DNA from: Verrucomicrobiota bacterium
GTDB lineage: Bacteria; Verrucomicrobiota; Verrucomicrobiia; Chthoniobacterales; UBA10450
Length of the DNA stretch: 10,418 bases
Direction: 5' to 3'
Assembly (NCBI GenBank): GCA_003218785.1
Contig: QHOM01000081.1
Coordinates: forward strand, 1-10,418
In this document: positions 1-5,609 of the stretch, one piece after another
Numbering within the stretch: the stretch's first letter is position 1
Layout: each line of letters opens with the position of its first letter
Program-made: the position numbers and the translations under genes
The notes under the pieces: model-generated
Told to the model about the DNA's origin: nothing
Databases searched by the model: none
The model's input: the letters and a program-made list of their open reading frames with translations, nothing else

Positions 1-121
1 TTCATAGTTCCGGGTGTGCTTTCCATAGGTACGTAAGGCTGAAAAGAGGCTCTTATTTCACATTTCAAGGGTATAGGCGGGAAACGTGAAACGAAATGAA
101 ATGAGCGCGAAACGAGATTTG

Positions 122-1993
122 TCACTTTTCGTGCGGTACAAGGACATATTCACGGCCCTCTTTTTTGAGCCATCCGGCATCAATTCCTTTCTTCGCGAAC
201 CGGCTCACGGTTGCGGGAGAGATCTTCATTTCCTGCGCGATCTGACCGCACTCCGTCACGCCGTCCTCAATTAGTCCGAGGAACACGTCCATCGTTTGTG
301 CCAGCTTACATCCTATGCTTACAGTGCCGGTCGCCTCATCGGTGACAAAGTGCCATTCGTAAGTTGGAACGTCTTCTTGCGTGTTGCGGCTCGGTTTCGT
401 GAACCGCGATATGAACCGCGCGCCGCGCTTGTCGTCAGCGTTCTTTTTCGTGTCGTCGAGCGCGATAATCCAAAACACGTTGTCCTCACGCTTGGACGTG
501 CCTCGCATTTCGCCAGAGCGCCCGGCGTGATGAACGATCAGAACCGCGATCTTGCGTCTGCGCAAATCGAGTAGCCAACTGTTCACGAGCTCCCACGAGT
601 CGGCCTCGTTCTCCCGCATTCCAGAGGCCAGCGTGGAGAGATTATCGAGAAACAGGACCTTCACACCGCTCGCGATGCACTTTTCCGTAATTGCCTGTTG
701 GATTTCCCCATTTGTGATATTCAACACCTTGCCGCTGCGCTCGAACAAAATCTCATGGTTGAGGAATTGCAGATTGTCGTTGCCTGCCTCTAACCCTTTG
801 CAGCGCGAGCGCATCAGATCGGGCGGCATCTCACCGTCGATATAGAGAACTTTCACGGGTGCGTGTCCCGGCCAATCTCCTAACTTGCTGCCTGTGGAGA
901 GCGCCTGAGCTATCGCGAGCGCCAGCCACGTTTTGCCAACGCCGCGAAAGGCGAAGATGAATCCAAGATCGCCTTCGCAAAACCAATCTCCGAGAAGTTT
1001 TTTACGGGGAACCAATTCAAGATCGCGCAGTTCATTCGAGGTAACGACAGACTCGTTCAGCGCATCCATCCAGCTTTTCTCAGCTTCGCTCACGACTTCC
1101 GCGCTCTGCATTGCGTGGAGCAGGTCGCCCGGCGTTGCGCCCGCGCGCGTCCAAACGTTCAAATCTTTGTGCAGTGCTGGAATCCTCGCGCGCTTCACCG
1201 TACCTTTCGTGTTTGCGCAAATATCCTTTTGCCAGTTCTCACCGGCGTCATCGTTCTGTGTCCAGACGTAAACCGTTGAGCCTTCCGGTATCAGACCGGC
1301 CACGAGCGCGCCGTTGCTCGCGCCGCGCGTGATGACGATGCCGTCACGCTCACCTGATTTGTCCATATAGTCGAAGCCGTCCCACTGACTTTCGAAAACG
1401 TGGACAGGCTCACCGGCGACCAATTCGCCGATGACGAGGGGACGCACCTTTGCACCTTGCGGATAGTAGCGCCACGAGCCGTCTCTCAGCCGGTAGTGCG
1501 CTGCTACAACGTTGCCTGCCGGATCGTGTACCGGGAAAGCAATGCAATCGTTAAACAGTCCGACAAGTCCGTTCTCTTTCAGCCAGGAACAAAACTCGAC
1601 TGAGTAACCACGCCATTTCGCGAGGTGTTCAACGTGTTTTTCCGTGAACGCTTCCACGCACGCGCGCCAGTCGAGAGCTGATGTCGATCTTCGCTTCGAT
1701 GCTGATAGCGTTGCGCCATTCGCGTTAGACATTTCCAGAAACAGCTTTGTCGCTTCGTTATTCGGGATGCGCTCGTGCAACTCCAAGAAGGTGATTTCGT
1801 CACCCTCCCCACAACCTGCATGACATTTGAAAAACCACGCACCGGCGCCATTCCGCCACACTGAGAAGGAATTGCGCTTGTCATCGTGAAACGGACAGCG
1901 CGCGCTTTTCTTCGCGTGCTCTCCGAGTCCGAGTATGTGAATTAACGCCGGGAGCGGCAGCTTGCGCTTTGCTTCGCGAACGTCACCGCTCAT
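122..1993 (-). CDS. Primase-helicase (CHC2 zinc ribbon, Toprim, RepA-like AAA_25, wHTH)
   Basis: Likely makes primers and unwinds DNA for replication of the mobile element. I start it at the ATG at 1993 because AGGAGG (1999-2004) lies 5 bases upstream and the ATG overlaps the previous stop as ATGA; this gives 623 residues. In order: a CHC2-like zinc ribbon (C33, H36, C57, C61 in CPFH and CHAGC, followed by GEGDE); a Toprim-like region at about 195-290 with an acidic residue in VFESQWD (E201) and the pair in QNDDAG (D248-D249); and a RecA-like ATPase at about 335-540. The ATPase has a Walker A at FRGVGKT (349-355), a Walker B at VLFLDNLS (D450), and the VHHAGRSGEMRGTS stretch (488-500) typical of RepA-like AAA_25 proteins. 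A short winged-helix-like C-terminus (about 568-618) includes ISPATVSRF. The first P-loop glycine is alanine, a tolerable variant. Product class is secure; the role in a specific element is inferred. Confidence 0.88.
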   Translation of the reverse strand: MSGDVREAKRKLPLPALIHILGLGEHAKKSARCPFHDDKRNSFSVWRNGAGAWFFKCHAGCGEGDEITFLELHERIPNNEATKLFLEMSNANGATLSASKRRSTSALDWRACVEAFTEKHVEHLAKWRGYSVEFCSWLKENGLVGLFNDCIAFPVHDPAGNVVAAHYRLRDGSWRYYPQGAKVRPLVIGELVAGEPVHVFESQWDGFDYMDKSGERDGIVITRGASNGALVAGLIPEGSTVYVWTQNDDAGENWQKDICANTKGTVKRARIPALHKDLNVWTRAGATPGDLLHAMQSAEVVSEAEKSWMDALNESVVTSNELRDLELVPRKKLLGDWFCEGDLGFIFAFRGVGKTWLALAIAQALSTGSKLGDWPGHAPVKVLYIDGEMPPDLMRSRCKGLEAGNDNLQFLNHEILFERSGKVLNITNGEIQQAITEKCIASGVKVLFLDNLSTLASGMRENEADSWELVNSWLLDLRRRKIAVLIVHHAGRSGEMRGTSKREDNVFWIIALDDTKKNADDKRGARFISRFTKPSRNTQEDVPTYEWHFVTDEATGTVSIGCKLAQTMDVFLGLIEDGVTECGQIAQEMKISPATVSRFAKKGIDAGWLKKEGREYVLVPHEK

Positions 1994-2172
1994 CTGTCCC
2001 TCCTCTCGTTGTCGATGCGATCCATTAGTCGCCCGCGCCACTGCTCGAAAAACCAAAAAGGTCTTTCAAAGAGCTTTGCTTGGAAGGCGGCCATGTGATA
2101 CGTTGCGCGCAGCTGGAGTTGTCGGAGCGCCGTCCCACAAAGACGGCGTTCTTTTTTTGATGGCCCGCTCAT
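1990..2172 (-). CDS. Small 60-residue protein, coupled between regulator and primase
   Basis: I do not recognise the family. The main evidence that it is real is architecture: its ATG (2170-2172) overlaps the TGA of the upstream helix-turn-helix gene as ATGA, and its own TGA (1990-1992) overlaps the ATG of the primase gene as ATGA. That is the signature of translational coupling on both sides. The end of this gene also supplies the AGGAGG ribosome-binding site of the primase. The protein is basic and rich in Arg, Leu and aromatic residues, with a cluster FERPFWFFEQWRGRL near residues 35-49 that could be an amphipathic segment; no membrane span or signal peptide is evident. A rho-independent terminator reads through the opposite strand at 2128-2158, so part of its sequence is constrained for another purpose. 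A role with the primase is guilt by association only. Confidence 0.6.
   Translation of the reverse strand: MSGPSKKERRLCGTALRQLQLRATYHMAAFQAKLFERPFWFFEQWRGRLMDRIDNERRDR
2128..2158 (+). terminator. Strong rho-independent terminator on the plus strand
   Basis: A perfect 7-bp stem, CGCCGTC (2128-2134) and GACGGCG (2142-2148), with a 7-base loop, is followed directly by TTCTTTTTTT (2149-2158). The T-tract lies only on the plus-strand side, so it would stop plus-strand transcription and not the minus-strand operon in which it sits. No convincing plus-strand protein gene lies upstream of it. Confidence 0.75.
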
Positions 2173-2441
2173 TTCGCTTCGTCCATTTGCTTGCGAAGAA
2201 AGGCCCGCACGCTGTCAACGCTGAACAATCGCTTGCCGCGAATCCGATTGCGTCGGCGCAAGCTGACGCCTTTGATTTTGCCGTCGTTTAGAAGTTGGTA
2301 GGCGAGGGAACGCTTTATTCCCCAGCCCGCTTCCAAACCTTTACAATCGACAAATTCAGGATCGACATGTGATGCTCGCGCCGCTGCTTCACGTAGCGGA
2401 ACAGTTGTTGCCGGATGTTCGCCGGTTTGTGCCGAAGTCAT
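2169..2441 (-). CDS. AlpA/excisionase-like helix-turn-helix protein
   Basis: A 90-residue DNA-binding protein, probably an AlpA- or Xis-type regulator of element excision or of the operon it heads. I choose the ATG at 2441 because GGGAGG (2450-2455) sits 8 bases upstream; the frame stays open upstream to 2480 but without that support. The C-terminal half (about 36-85) carries a MerR-type/HTH_17-like fold: a helix pair around EAGWGIKRSLAYQLLNDGKI, a basic wing RRRNRIRGKR, then the characteristic closing helix FSVDSVRAFL. The N-terminal 30 residues are Ala/Thr-rich and probably flexible. It overlaps the 60-residue gene by ATGA, so the three genes form one translational unit. Direct repeats upstream at 2531-2562 may be its binding sites. 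Helix-turn-helix identity is firm; excisionase versus transcription regulator cannot be told apart. Confidence 0.75.
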   Translation of the reverse strand: MTSAQTGEHPATTVPLREAAARASHVDPEFVDCKGLEAGWGIKRSLAYQLLNDGKIKGVSLRRRNRIRGKRLFSVDSVRAFLRKQMDEAK

Positions 2442-2530
2442 GGGCGAAACCTCCCACACCCGATTTTGGCCTTGTGGCACGGCGCGCTCTACTAATGCCG
2501 CCCGCTTCGCTACAAATGACAGCTAAAACT

Positions 2531-2562
2531 TAACAAAAGGTAGAGTAAGCCGTAACAAAAGG
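2531..2562. repeat. Two direct repeats TAACAAAAGG, 22 bp apart
   Basis: TAACAAAAGG occurs at 2531-2540 and again at 2553-2562, a start-to-start spacing of 22 bp, close to two helical turns. The pair lies between the terminator of the 257-residue gene and the helix-turn-helix operon, in the place of that operon's promoter. On the minus strand a weak sigma-70-like match (TTGTTA, 17 bases, TGTTAA) overlaps both repeats. An operator for the helix-turn-helix protein is plausible, and replication iterons are the alternative; two copies are few for iterons. Confidence 0.45.
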
Positions 2563-2600
2563 CGTCTCGCCAAGAACGAATGCCACTTCTTGCGGCGAGA
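2553..2600 (-). terminator. Terminator of the 257-residue gene
   Basis: Read on the minus strand, TCTCGCC-GC-AAGAA (2600-2587) pairs with TTCTT-GGCGAGA (2576-2565), giving 12 base pairs interrupted by a two-base bulge, around a 10-base loop. It is followed by CGCC and then TTTTGTTA (to 2553). It begins 12 bases after the stop codon of the minus-strand gene at 2613-3386, where an intrinsic terminator is expected. The T-tract is set back by four bases and broken, so termination may be moderate. Confidence 0.6.
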
Positions 2601-2612
2601 AACTCTGTCAAA

Positions 2613-3386
2613 TCATCGAAGACGGCGCTTGGCGCTCGTCGATCTCATGCGCCCATACTTGTCGAGCGCTCCAAGGCGCTTGTCGTTCTTTGATTTCACG
2701 CGCCCGCGCTTGCCGCGCGCTTCGCGACGCTGACGCGATAGTTCTTCCGGTTTCCACTTGGTAAACGCATCCTTGAGCGAATCAAGGTCCTCAGGGAACG
2801 CCGTTTCAAGATATTCAGCCATATCCTCATTACCGAAGTGCGACTTTAGGAAGCGCCGGAACCATGGCAGCGCACGATCAGGACGGTTTTGTCCAGTGAT
2901 GAACTTAACTTGACTCTCGAAACAGTAACACCCGCGAAAACGGGCAAGCGACAAAAAGTCGGCAGGTCCAACTCCGTCCCTTTTCCATGAATTAAGCATT
3001 TGCTCACCTCGTTTTTTCCAGGCGTCCGCATCGCGTGCGAGAGCCACCATGTCCCTGCGTTCGGATTCCGTGCAGCCGGTCGGCGGCTTCTTTCGGTCTG
3101 CGTCCTTCCACTTCTCGCCAACCTCGCGCCAGAAATCCCAAAATAGATCGTTAAAGCCACGTTCCGTGCGGTACACCTTCCACTTCACTCCGTAGATCAT
3201 CTCGGTGGAGCCTTTCTTGCGCTCGGTATTGCAAAGGCTTTGGAATGGGACTTGCCTCTTGCGCAGCTTGTCACCAATCCATTTCGCCAACGCCTGAACG
3301 TCTGCGCCTGCTGGTAACGGTTGCTCCACGTCAGTTTGTGATCGAAGCTCTTCCCCCGATTCGTTCTGACTGTCTTTTGGCTTCAT
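2613..3386 (-). CDS. Unrecognised charged 257-residue element protein
   Basis: I do not recognise this family. It is hydrophilic, rich in Lys, Arg, Glu and Asp and unusually rich in Trp and Phe in its middle (for example NDLFWDFWREVGEKWKDAD near 80-98). It ends in a strongly basic tail, roughly residues 215-257, with runs such as RREARGKRGR and SAKRRLR. No signal peptide or membrane span is visible. Cysteines occur (for example CNTE, GCTESE, GCYC), but in no recognisable zinc motif. The basic tail suggests contact with nucleic acid, which is inference. It has its own AT-rich upstream region (3387-3420) and its own terminator, so it is a separate transcription unit from the primase operon. It is the element gene nearest to the tRNA, where many elements carry the integrase, but no tyrosine- or serine-recombinase motif is present. 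The ATG at 3386 has no clear Shine-Dalgarno sequence. Confidence 0.65.
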   Translation of the reverse strand: MKPKDSQNESGEELRSQTDVEQPLPAGADVQALAKWIGDKLRKRQVPFQSLCNTERKKGSTEMIYGVKWKVYRTERGFNDLFWDFWREVGEKWKDADRKKPPTGCTESERRDMVALARDADAWKKRGEQMLNSWKRDGVGPADFLSLARFRGCYCFESQVKFITGQNRPDRALPWFRRFLKSHFGNEDMAEYLETAFPEDLDSLKDAFTKWKPEELSRQRREARGKRGRVKSKNDKRLGALDKYGRMRSTSAKRRLR

Positions 3387-3578
3387 AAACGTTTTGTCTT
3401 TTGATTAAAAATTTTCGGGCTCGCCCAACCGGTTGACGCTGATCCTTCCGCGCAACACGGGCGATCCCCGCCCCGTCACCCGCTTGGAATGTATTGCGCG
3501 AGACTTCAGCGCACAACGTTGAACACCACTGAAATCGGCAGACTTGTTATGCCAAAGTGTTATGCATTTGCCCTGTCG

Positions 3579-3595
3579 CCCTCGCTTTACGAGGG
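3579..3595 (-). other. Hairpin just downstream of the tRNA-Ser 3' end
   Basis: CCCTCG (3579-3584) and CGAGGG (3590-3595) form a perfect 6-bp stem with a 5-base loop, three bases beyond the tRNA. No T-tract follows on the minus strand, so it may be a weak terminator, a processing signal, or part of the integration-site arm region. The GAGGG half also resembles the T-arm stem of the tRNA. Confidence 0.4.
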
Positions 3596-3598
3596 AAA

Positions 3599-3622
3599 CG
3601 GTGAGGGAGGGATTCGAACCCT
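3599..3622. other. Candidate attachment site (tRNA-Ser 3' end)
   Basis: This covers the discriminator, the 3' acceptor strand and most of the T-arm of tRNA-Ser. In tRNA-targeted integrative elements this segment is normally the attachment core and is repeated at the far end of the element. No second copy is present in the window, so the assignment rests on the tRNA's position and orientation relative to the element-like genes. Confidence 0.35.
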
Positions 3623-3686
3623 CGGTAGCCTTTTGGGCTACGGCGCTTTAGCAAAGCGCTGCTTTCGACCACTCAGCCACCTCACC
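3599..3686 (-). tRNA. tRNA-Ser (anticodon GCU)
   Basis: The minus strand folds into a complete class II tRNA of 88 bases. The acceptor stem GGTGAGG/CCTCACC is perfect over 7 bp with G as discriminator. A D-arm (GCTGAGTGG...AAAGC) follows, then an anticodon stem GCGCT/AGCGC with loop TTGCTAA, so the anticodon is GCT and reads AGC and AGU. The long variable arm GTAGCC/GGCTAC and the T-arm GAGGG-TTCGAAT-CCCTC are both perfect. CCA is not encoded. The long variable arm together with the GCT anticodon makes serine certain. It reads away from moeA and towards the element-like region. Confidence 0.97.
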
Positions 3687-3697
3687 AAAAACTCGCC

Positions 3698-3727
3698 AGA
3701 ATATCGCGAAGAAATGTCCATTGCCAA
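3698..3727 (-). promoter_or_regulatory. Likely sigma-70 promoter of tRNA-Ser
   Basis: On the minus strand TTGGCA (3727-3722) is followed after 18 bases by TATTCT (3703-3698), giving 5 of 6 and 4 of 6 matches to the consensus boxes. Transcription would start about 5 bases before the tRNA 5' end at 3686, the expected position for a tRNA promoter. Confidence 0.5.
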
Positions 3728-3800
3728 CACCGACCTGCGTCGCGTGCTCGCGATTTCATCGGAGTTGCTAATTCTCGATTGCTAACTGAAATGATTGCTG

Positions 3801-4976
3801 ATGATCAGCGAGGCAGAGGCACACAGCAAAATTCTGAAAACCATTCAGCCGCTGCCGGCCCGGCGAACTTTGCTTTTGAGCGCGCTCGGCTGTTTTGCAG
3901 CCGAAGATCATTTTGCGCGGTTGCCCCTGCCCAACTTCGATAATTCCGCGATGGATGGTTATGCGGTCGTGGCGAGTTCGTGCAGAAAGGGCGAACGGTT
4001 GCTCGTGACCGGCGAACAGCCGGCCGGCCCTGATCGGCAACTTCGAATTTCCCCTGGCGAAGCGGTTCGGATTTTCACGGGTGCGCCAATGCCTGCTGGA
4101 GCGGATGCGGTCGTCATGCAGGAAGATGTAATACGCGATAGAGAGGAGATCGTCCTGAATGTAGATGTCGATCCTGGCGAATTCATCCGAAAGCGCGGCT
4201 GCGATTTGAGTGAAGGGCAGAAAATCCTGAGCAAAGGCGAGCGAATTCGGGCGGCAACGCTCGCTTTATTCGCATCGCAGGGTTTCAGCGATCTTGCGGT
4301 GGGCGCTGCAGTTTCAGTCGCAATCGTTTCAAGTGGTGACGAGCTCATGAAGGTCGGAGAACAACTGAAATCGGGGCAGGTTTATGAAAGCAACTCAGCG
4401 CTTTTGCAAGCCTTGCTGAAGTCCTGCGGCGCGATCGTGAAATCAGCAGAACATTCTCGCGATGATCGCGAGTTGTTGATCGAAACAATCGAGCGAGGAC
4501 TGAAAAATCACGTCTTGATCATCAGCGGCGGCGTTTCGGTTGGCGAACATGATTTGGTCCAATCAACCTTACGCTCGCTTGGCGCCAAGATTGACGTCTG
4601 GCGAGTGGCAATCAAACCGGGCAAACCATTTCTGTTCGGTCGCATTGGTGATTGTTTTGTATTCGGCCTCCCGGGAAATCCGGTTTCCGCGTTCGTGACG
4701 TTTTTGCAATTCGTGCGGCCGGCGATTTTGAAGATGATGGGCGCGGCGAATCTCGATCTCCCGATGGGGCCGGCAAAGTTGATTGCCGATTTGACCAACG
4801 ATAGCGATCGGCCGCATTACGTCCGCGGAAAACTGGAAGACGGAAAATTTACTCCTGTCGGCCGCCAGGAATCGCACGCACTTTTCGGTTTGAGCCAGTC
4901 GAACGCGCTGTTGCGCGTCGCCGTGGGCGAATCGTTGAAAGCAGGTGAAATTGTCAATCTTCAGCTTTGGGATTAG
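3801..4976 (+). CDS. moeA: Molybdopterin molybdenumtransferase MoeA
   Basis: Inserts molybdate into adenylylated molybdopterin to finish the molybdenum cofactor in the cytoplasm. At 391 residues it has the usual MoeA length. Conserved stretches appear in order: SAMDGYAV (49-56, with the family's key Asp); FTGAPMPAGADAVVMQED (92-109); the MPT-binding-fold SSGDEL (177-182) and SGGVSVGEHD (242-251); KPGKPFLFG (272-280, with the two lysines); and GLPGNPVS (289-296). A domain IV-like C-terminus with YVRG and LFGLSQSNALL completes it. I prefer the ATG at 3801 (MISEAEAH) over the TTG at 3795 in the same frame; neither has a clear ribosome-binding site. No other cofactor-synthesis gene is in the window. 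A hairpin TTAGCC/GGCTAA (4973-4993) spans its stop codon but lacks a T-tract, so it is at most a weak terminator. Confidence 0.95.
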   Translation: MISEAEAHSKILKTIQPLPARRTLLLSALGCFAAEDHFARLPLPNFDNSAMDGYAVVASSCRKGERLLVTGEQPAGPDRQLRISPGEAVRIFTGAPMPAGADAVVMQEDVIRDREEIVLNVDVDPGEFIRKRGCDLSEGQKILSKGERIRAATLALFASQGFSDLAVGAAVSVAIVSSGDELMKVGEQLKSGQVYESNSALLQALLKSCGAIVKSAEHSRDDRELLIETIERGLKNHVLIISGGVSVGEHDLVQSTLRSLGAKIDVWRVAIKPGKPFLFGRIGDCFVFGLPGNPVSAFVTFLQFVRPAILKMMGAANLDLPMGPAKLIADLTNDSDRPHYVRGKLEDGKFTPVGRQESHALFGLSQSNALLRVAVGESLKAGEIVNLQLWD

Positions 4977-4999
4977 CCAATTCTTTCGGCTAAGGGGGT

Positions 5000-5028
5000 T
5001 TGACAGGCTATGCGCCCATTTTTAGCTT
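5000..5028 (+). promoter_or_regulatory. Candidate promoter of the MarR gene
   Basis: A perfect TTGACA (5000-5005) is followed after 17 bases by TAGCTT (5023-5028), which matches the -10 consensus at only 3 of 6 positions, including T1, A2 and T6. Transcription would begin near 5035, right at the in-frame TTG at 5036. If the promoter is real, the TTG at 5000 cannot be the start codon. Confidence 0.4.
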
Positions 5029-5035
5029 AATCGCC

Positions 5036-5512
5036 TTGAATACGGGAACCGTCACCGCGTTTGCACGAAGTCCGACCGATCAAATTCGTGCGGATGCGGA
5101 ACGGCTTTCGCATATTGTTTTGGAAATGCAGCGCTGTTTCGTGCTGCATCTGTGCAAGGAGCTTGCGCCTGGCAACGTTTCCTTTCCGCAATTTTTTCTT
5201 CTCGCTTTTCTCGACCAGAAAGAAGTCCTCACCATGTCCGCGATCGCGCAGAAAATGGGGCACACCACTGCGGCGGCGAGCGGTTTGGTCGCGCGGCTCG
5301 AAAATCTCGGTTACGTCATGCGCTCGGTCGCGCGCGACGACCGTCGCAAGGTAATGGTCTGCATTACGCCAAAGGGTTCAGCTCTCGTCCGGCGTATTCG
5401 TGAGGAGATGGTTGGCAATCTAATAAAGATTTTGGAACACCTCAGCCCCGATGAACAAAAGGCCTGGTTGCAGATTTACAGTAAAATTTATGATTACTGC
5501 CAATCGAAATGA
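5036..5512 (+). CDS. MarR-family transcriptional regulator
   Basis: A winged-helix repressor of the MarR type, commonly a sensor of small aromatic compounds that controls efflux or stress genes. The core is clear: helices through FPQFFLLAFLDQK, the recognition region MSAIAQKMGHTTAAASGLVARLENLGYV, and the wing with the family signature ARDDRRKVMVCITPKG, followed by the C-terminal dimerisation helix. The start is uncertain. The frame opens with TTG at 5000 (170 residues), but GGGGG there sits one base from the TTG and a promoter-like TTGACA overlaps it. TTG at 5036 gives 158 residues, nearer the family norm, but it has no ribosome-binding site and might be leaderless. It lies 97 bases upstream of a TolC-like gene in the same direction, so it probably regulates that gene and perhaps itself. 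No pump or adaptor gene follows. Confidence 0.85.
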   Translation: MNTGTVTAFARSPTDQIRADAERLSHIVLEMQRCFVLHLCKELAPGNVSFPQFFLLAFLDQKEVLTMSAIAQKMGHTTAAASGLVARLENLGYVMRSVARDDRRKVMVCITPKGSALVRRIREEMVGNLIKILEHLSPDEQKAWLQIYSKIYDYCQSK

Positions 5513-5609
5513 TTTCCATTTGTTCGCCGGCAGTGCTACCAAATCGAGCCAAAGCAGCGAACGTTAAATCCGAGCGCTGGCCTTCGCGCATCTAATCGCC
5601 AAACCGGTA

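Larger units (their letters stand above)
1..3598. mobile_element. Right-hand part of a putative tRNA-Ser-integrated element
   Basis: All recognisable genes here are on the minus strand and of a mobile-element type: an AlpA/excisionase-like helix-turn-helix protein, a small coupled protein, a primase-helicase, and an unrecognised charged protein. The block ends exactly where a tRNA-Ser gene ends with its 3' side facing it, and ordinary chromosomal genes (moeA onward) begin on the other side of the tRNA. Integration at tRNA 3' ends is well established for phages, phage satellites and integrative elements. The gene set fits a satellite or a small integrative element. No integrase, capsid, terminase or conjugation gene is visible, and no second copy of the tRNA 3' end occurs in the window, so the outer end and the class of element remain unknown. 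The boundary at the tRNA is inferred. Confidence 0.55.

Noticed and set aside
1994..2056. A longer start for the primase-helicase at 2056
   Set aside because: The extra 21 residues overlap the coupled 60-residue gene and lack a ribosome-binding site, whereas ATG 1993 has AGGAGG 5 bases upstream and an ATGA overlap.
1962..2291. A 109-residue plus-strand open frame crossing the terminator at 2128-2158
   Set aside because: It lies opposite three well-supported coupled genes, reads through a strong terminator of its own strand, and has the composition of a shadow frame.
3331..3516. A 61-residue minus-strand open frame upstream of and overlapping the 257-residue gene
   Set aside because: It overlaps the start of the larger gene in another frame, has no ribosome-binding site and no recognisable motif; I could not see an integrase remnant in it.
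3489..3785. A 98-residue plus-strand open frame containing GEGGIRTLG
   Set aside because: It runs through the tRNA-Ser gene on the opposite strand; that peptide is the well-known false translation of a serine tRNA T-arm.
3687..3800. Molybdenum-cofactor riboswitch upstream of moeA
   Set aside because: The 114-base gap is too short, is largely used by the divergent tRNA promoter, and shows no matching stem set.
5513..5609. MarR operator between marR and the TolC-like gene
   Set aside because: I looked for a palindrome of the usual 15-20 bp form and saw only short, scattered inverted matches, not enough to call a site.
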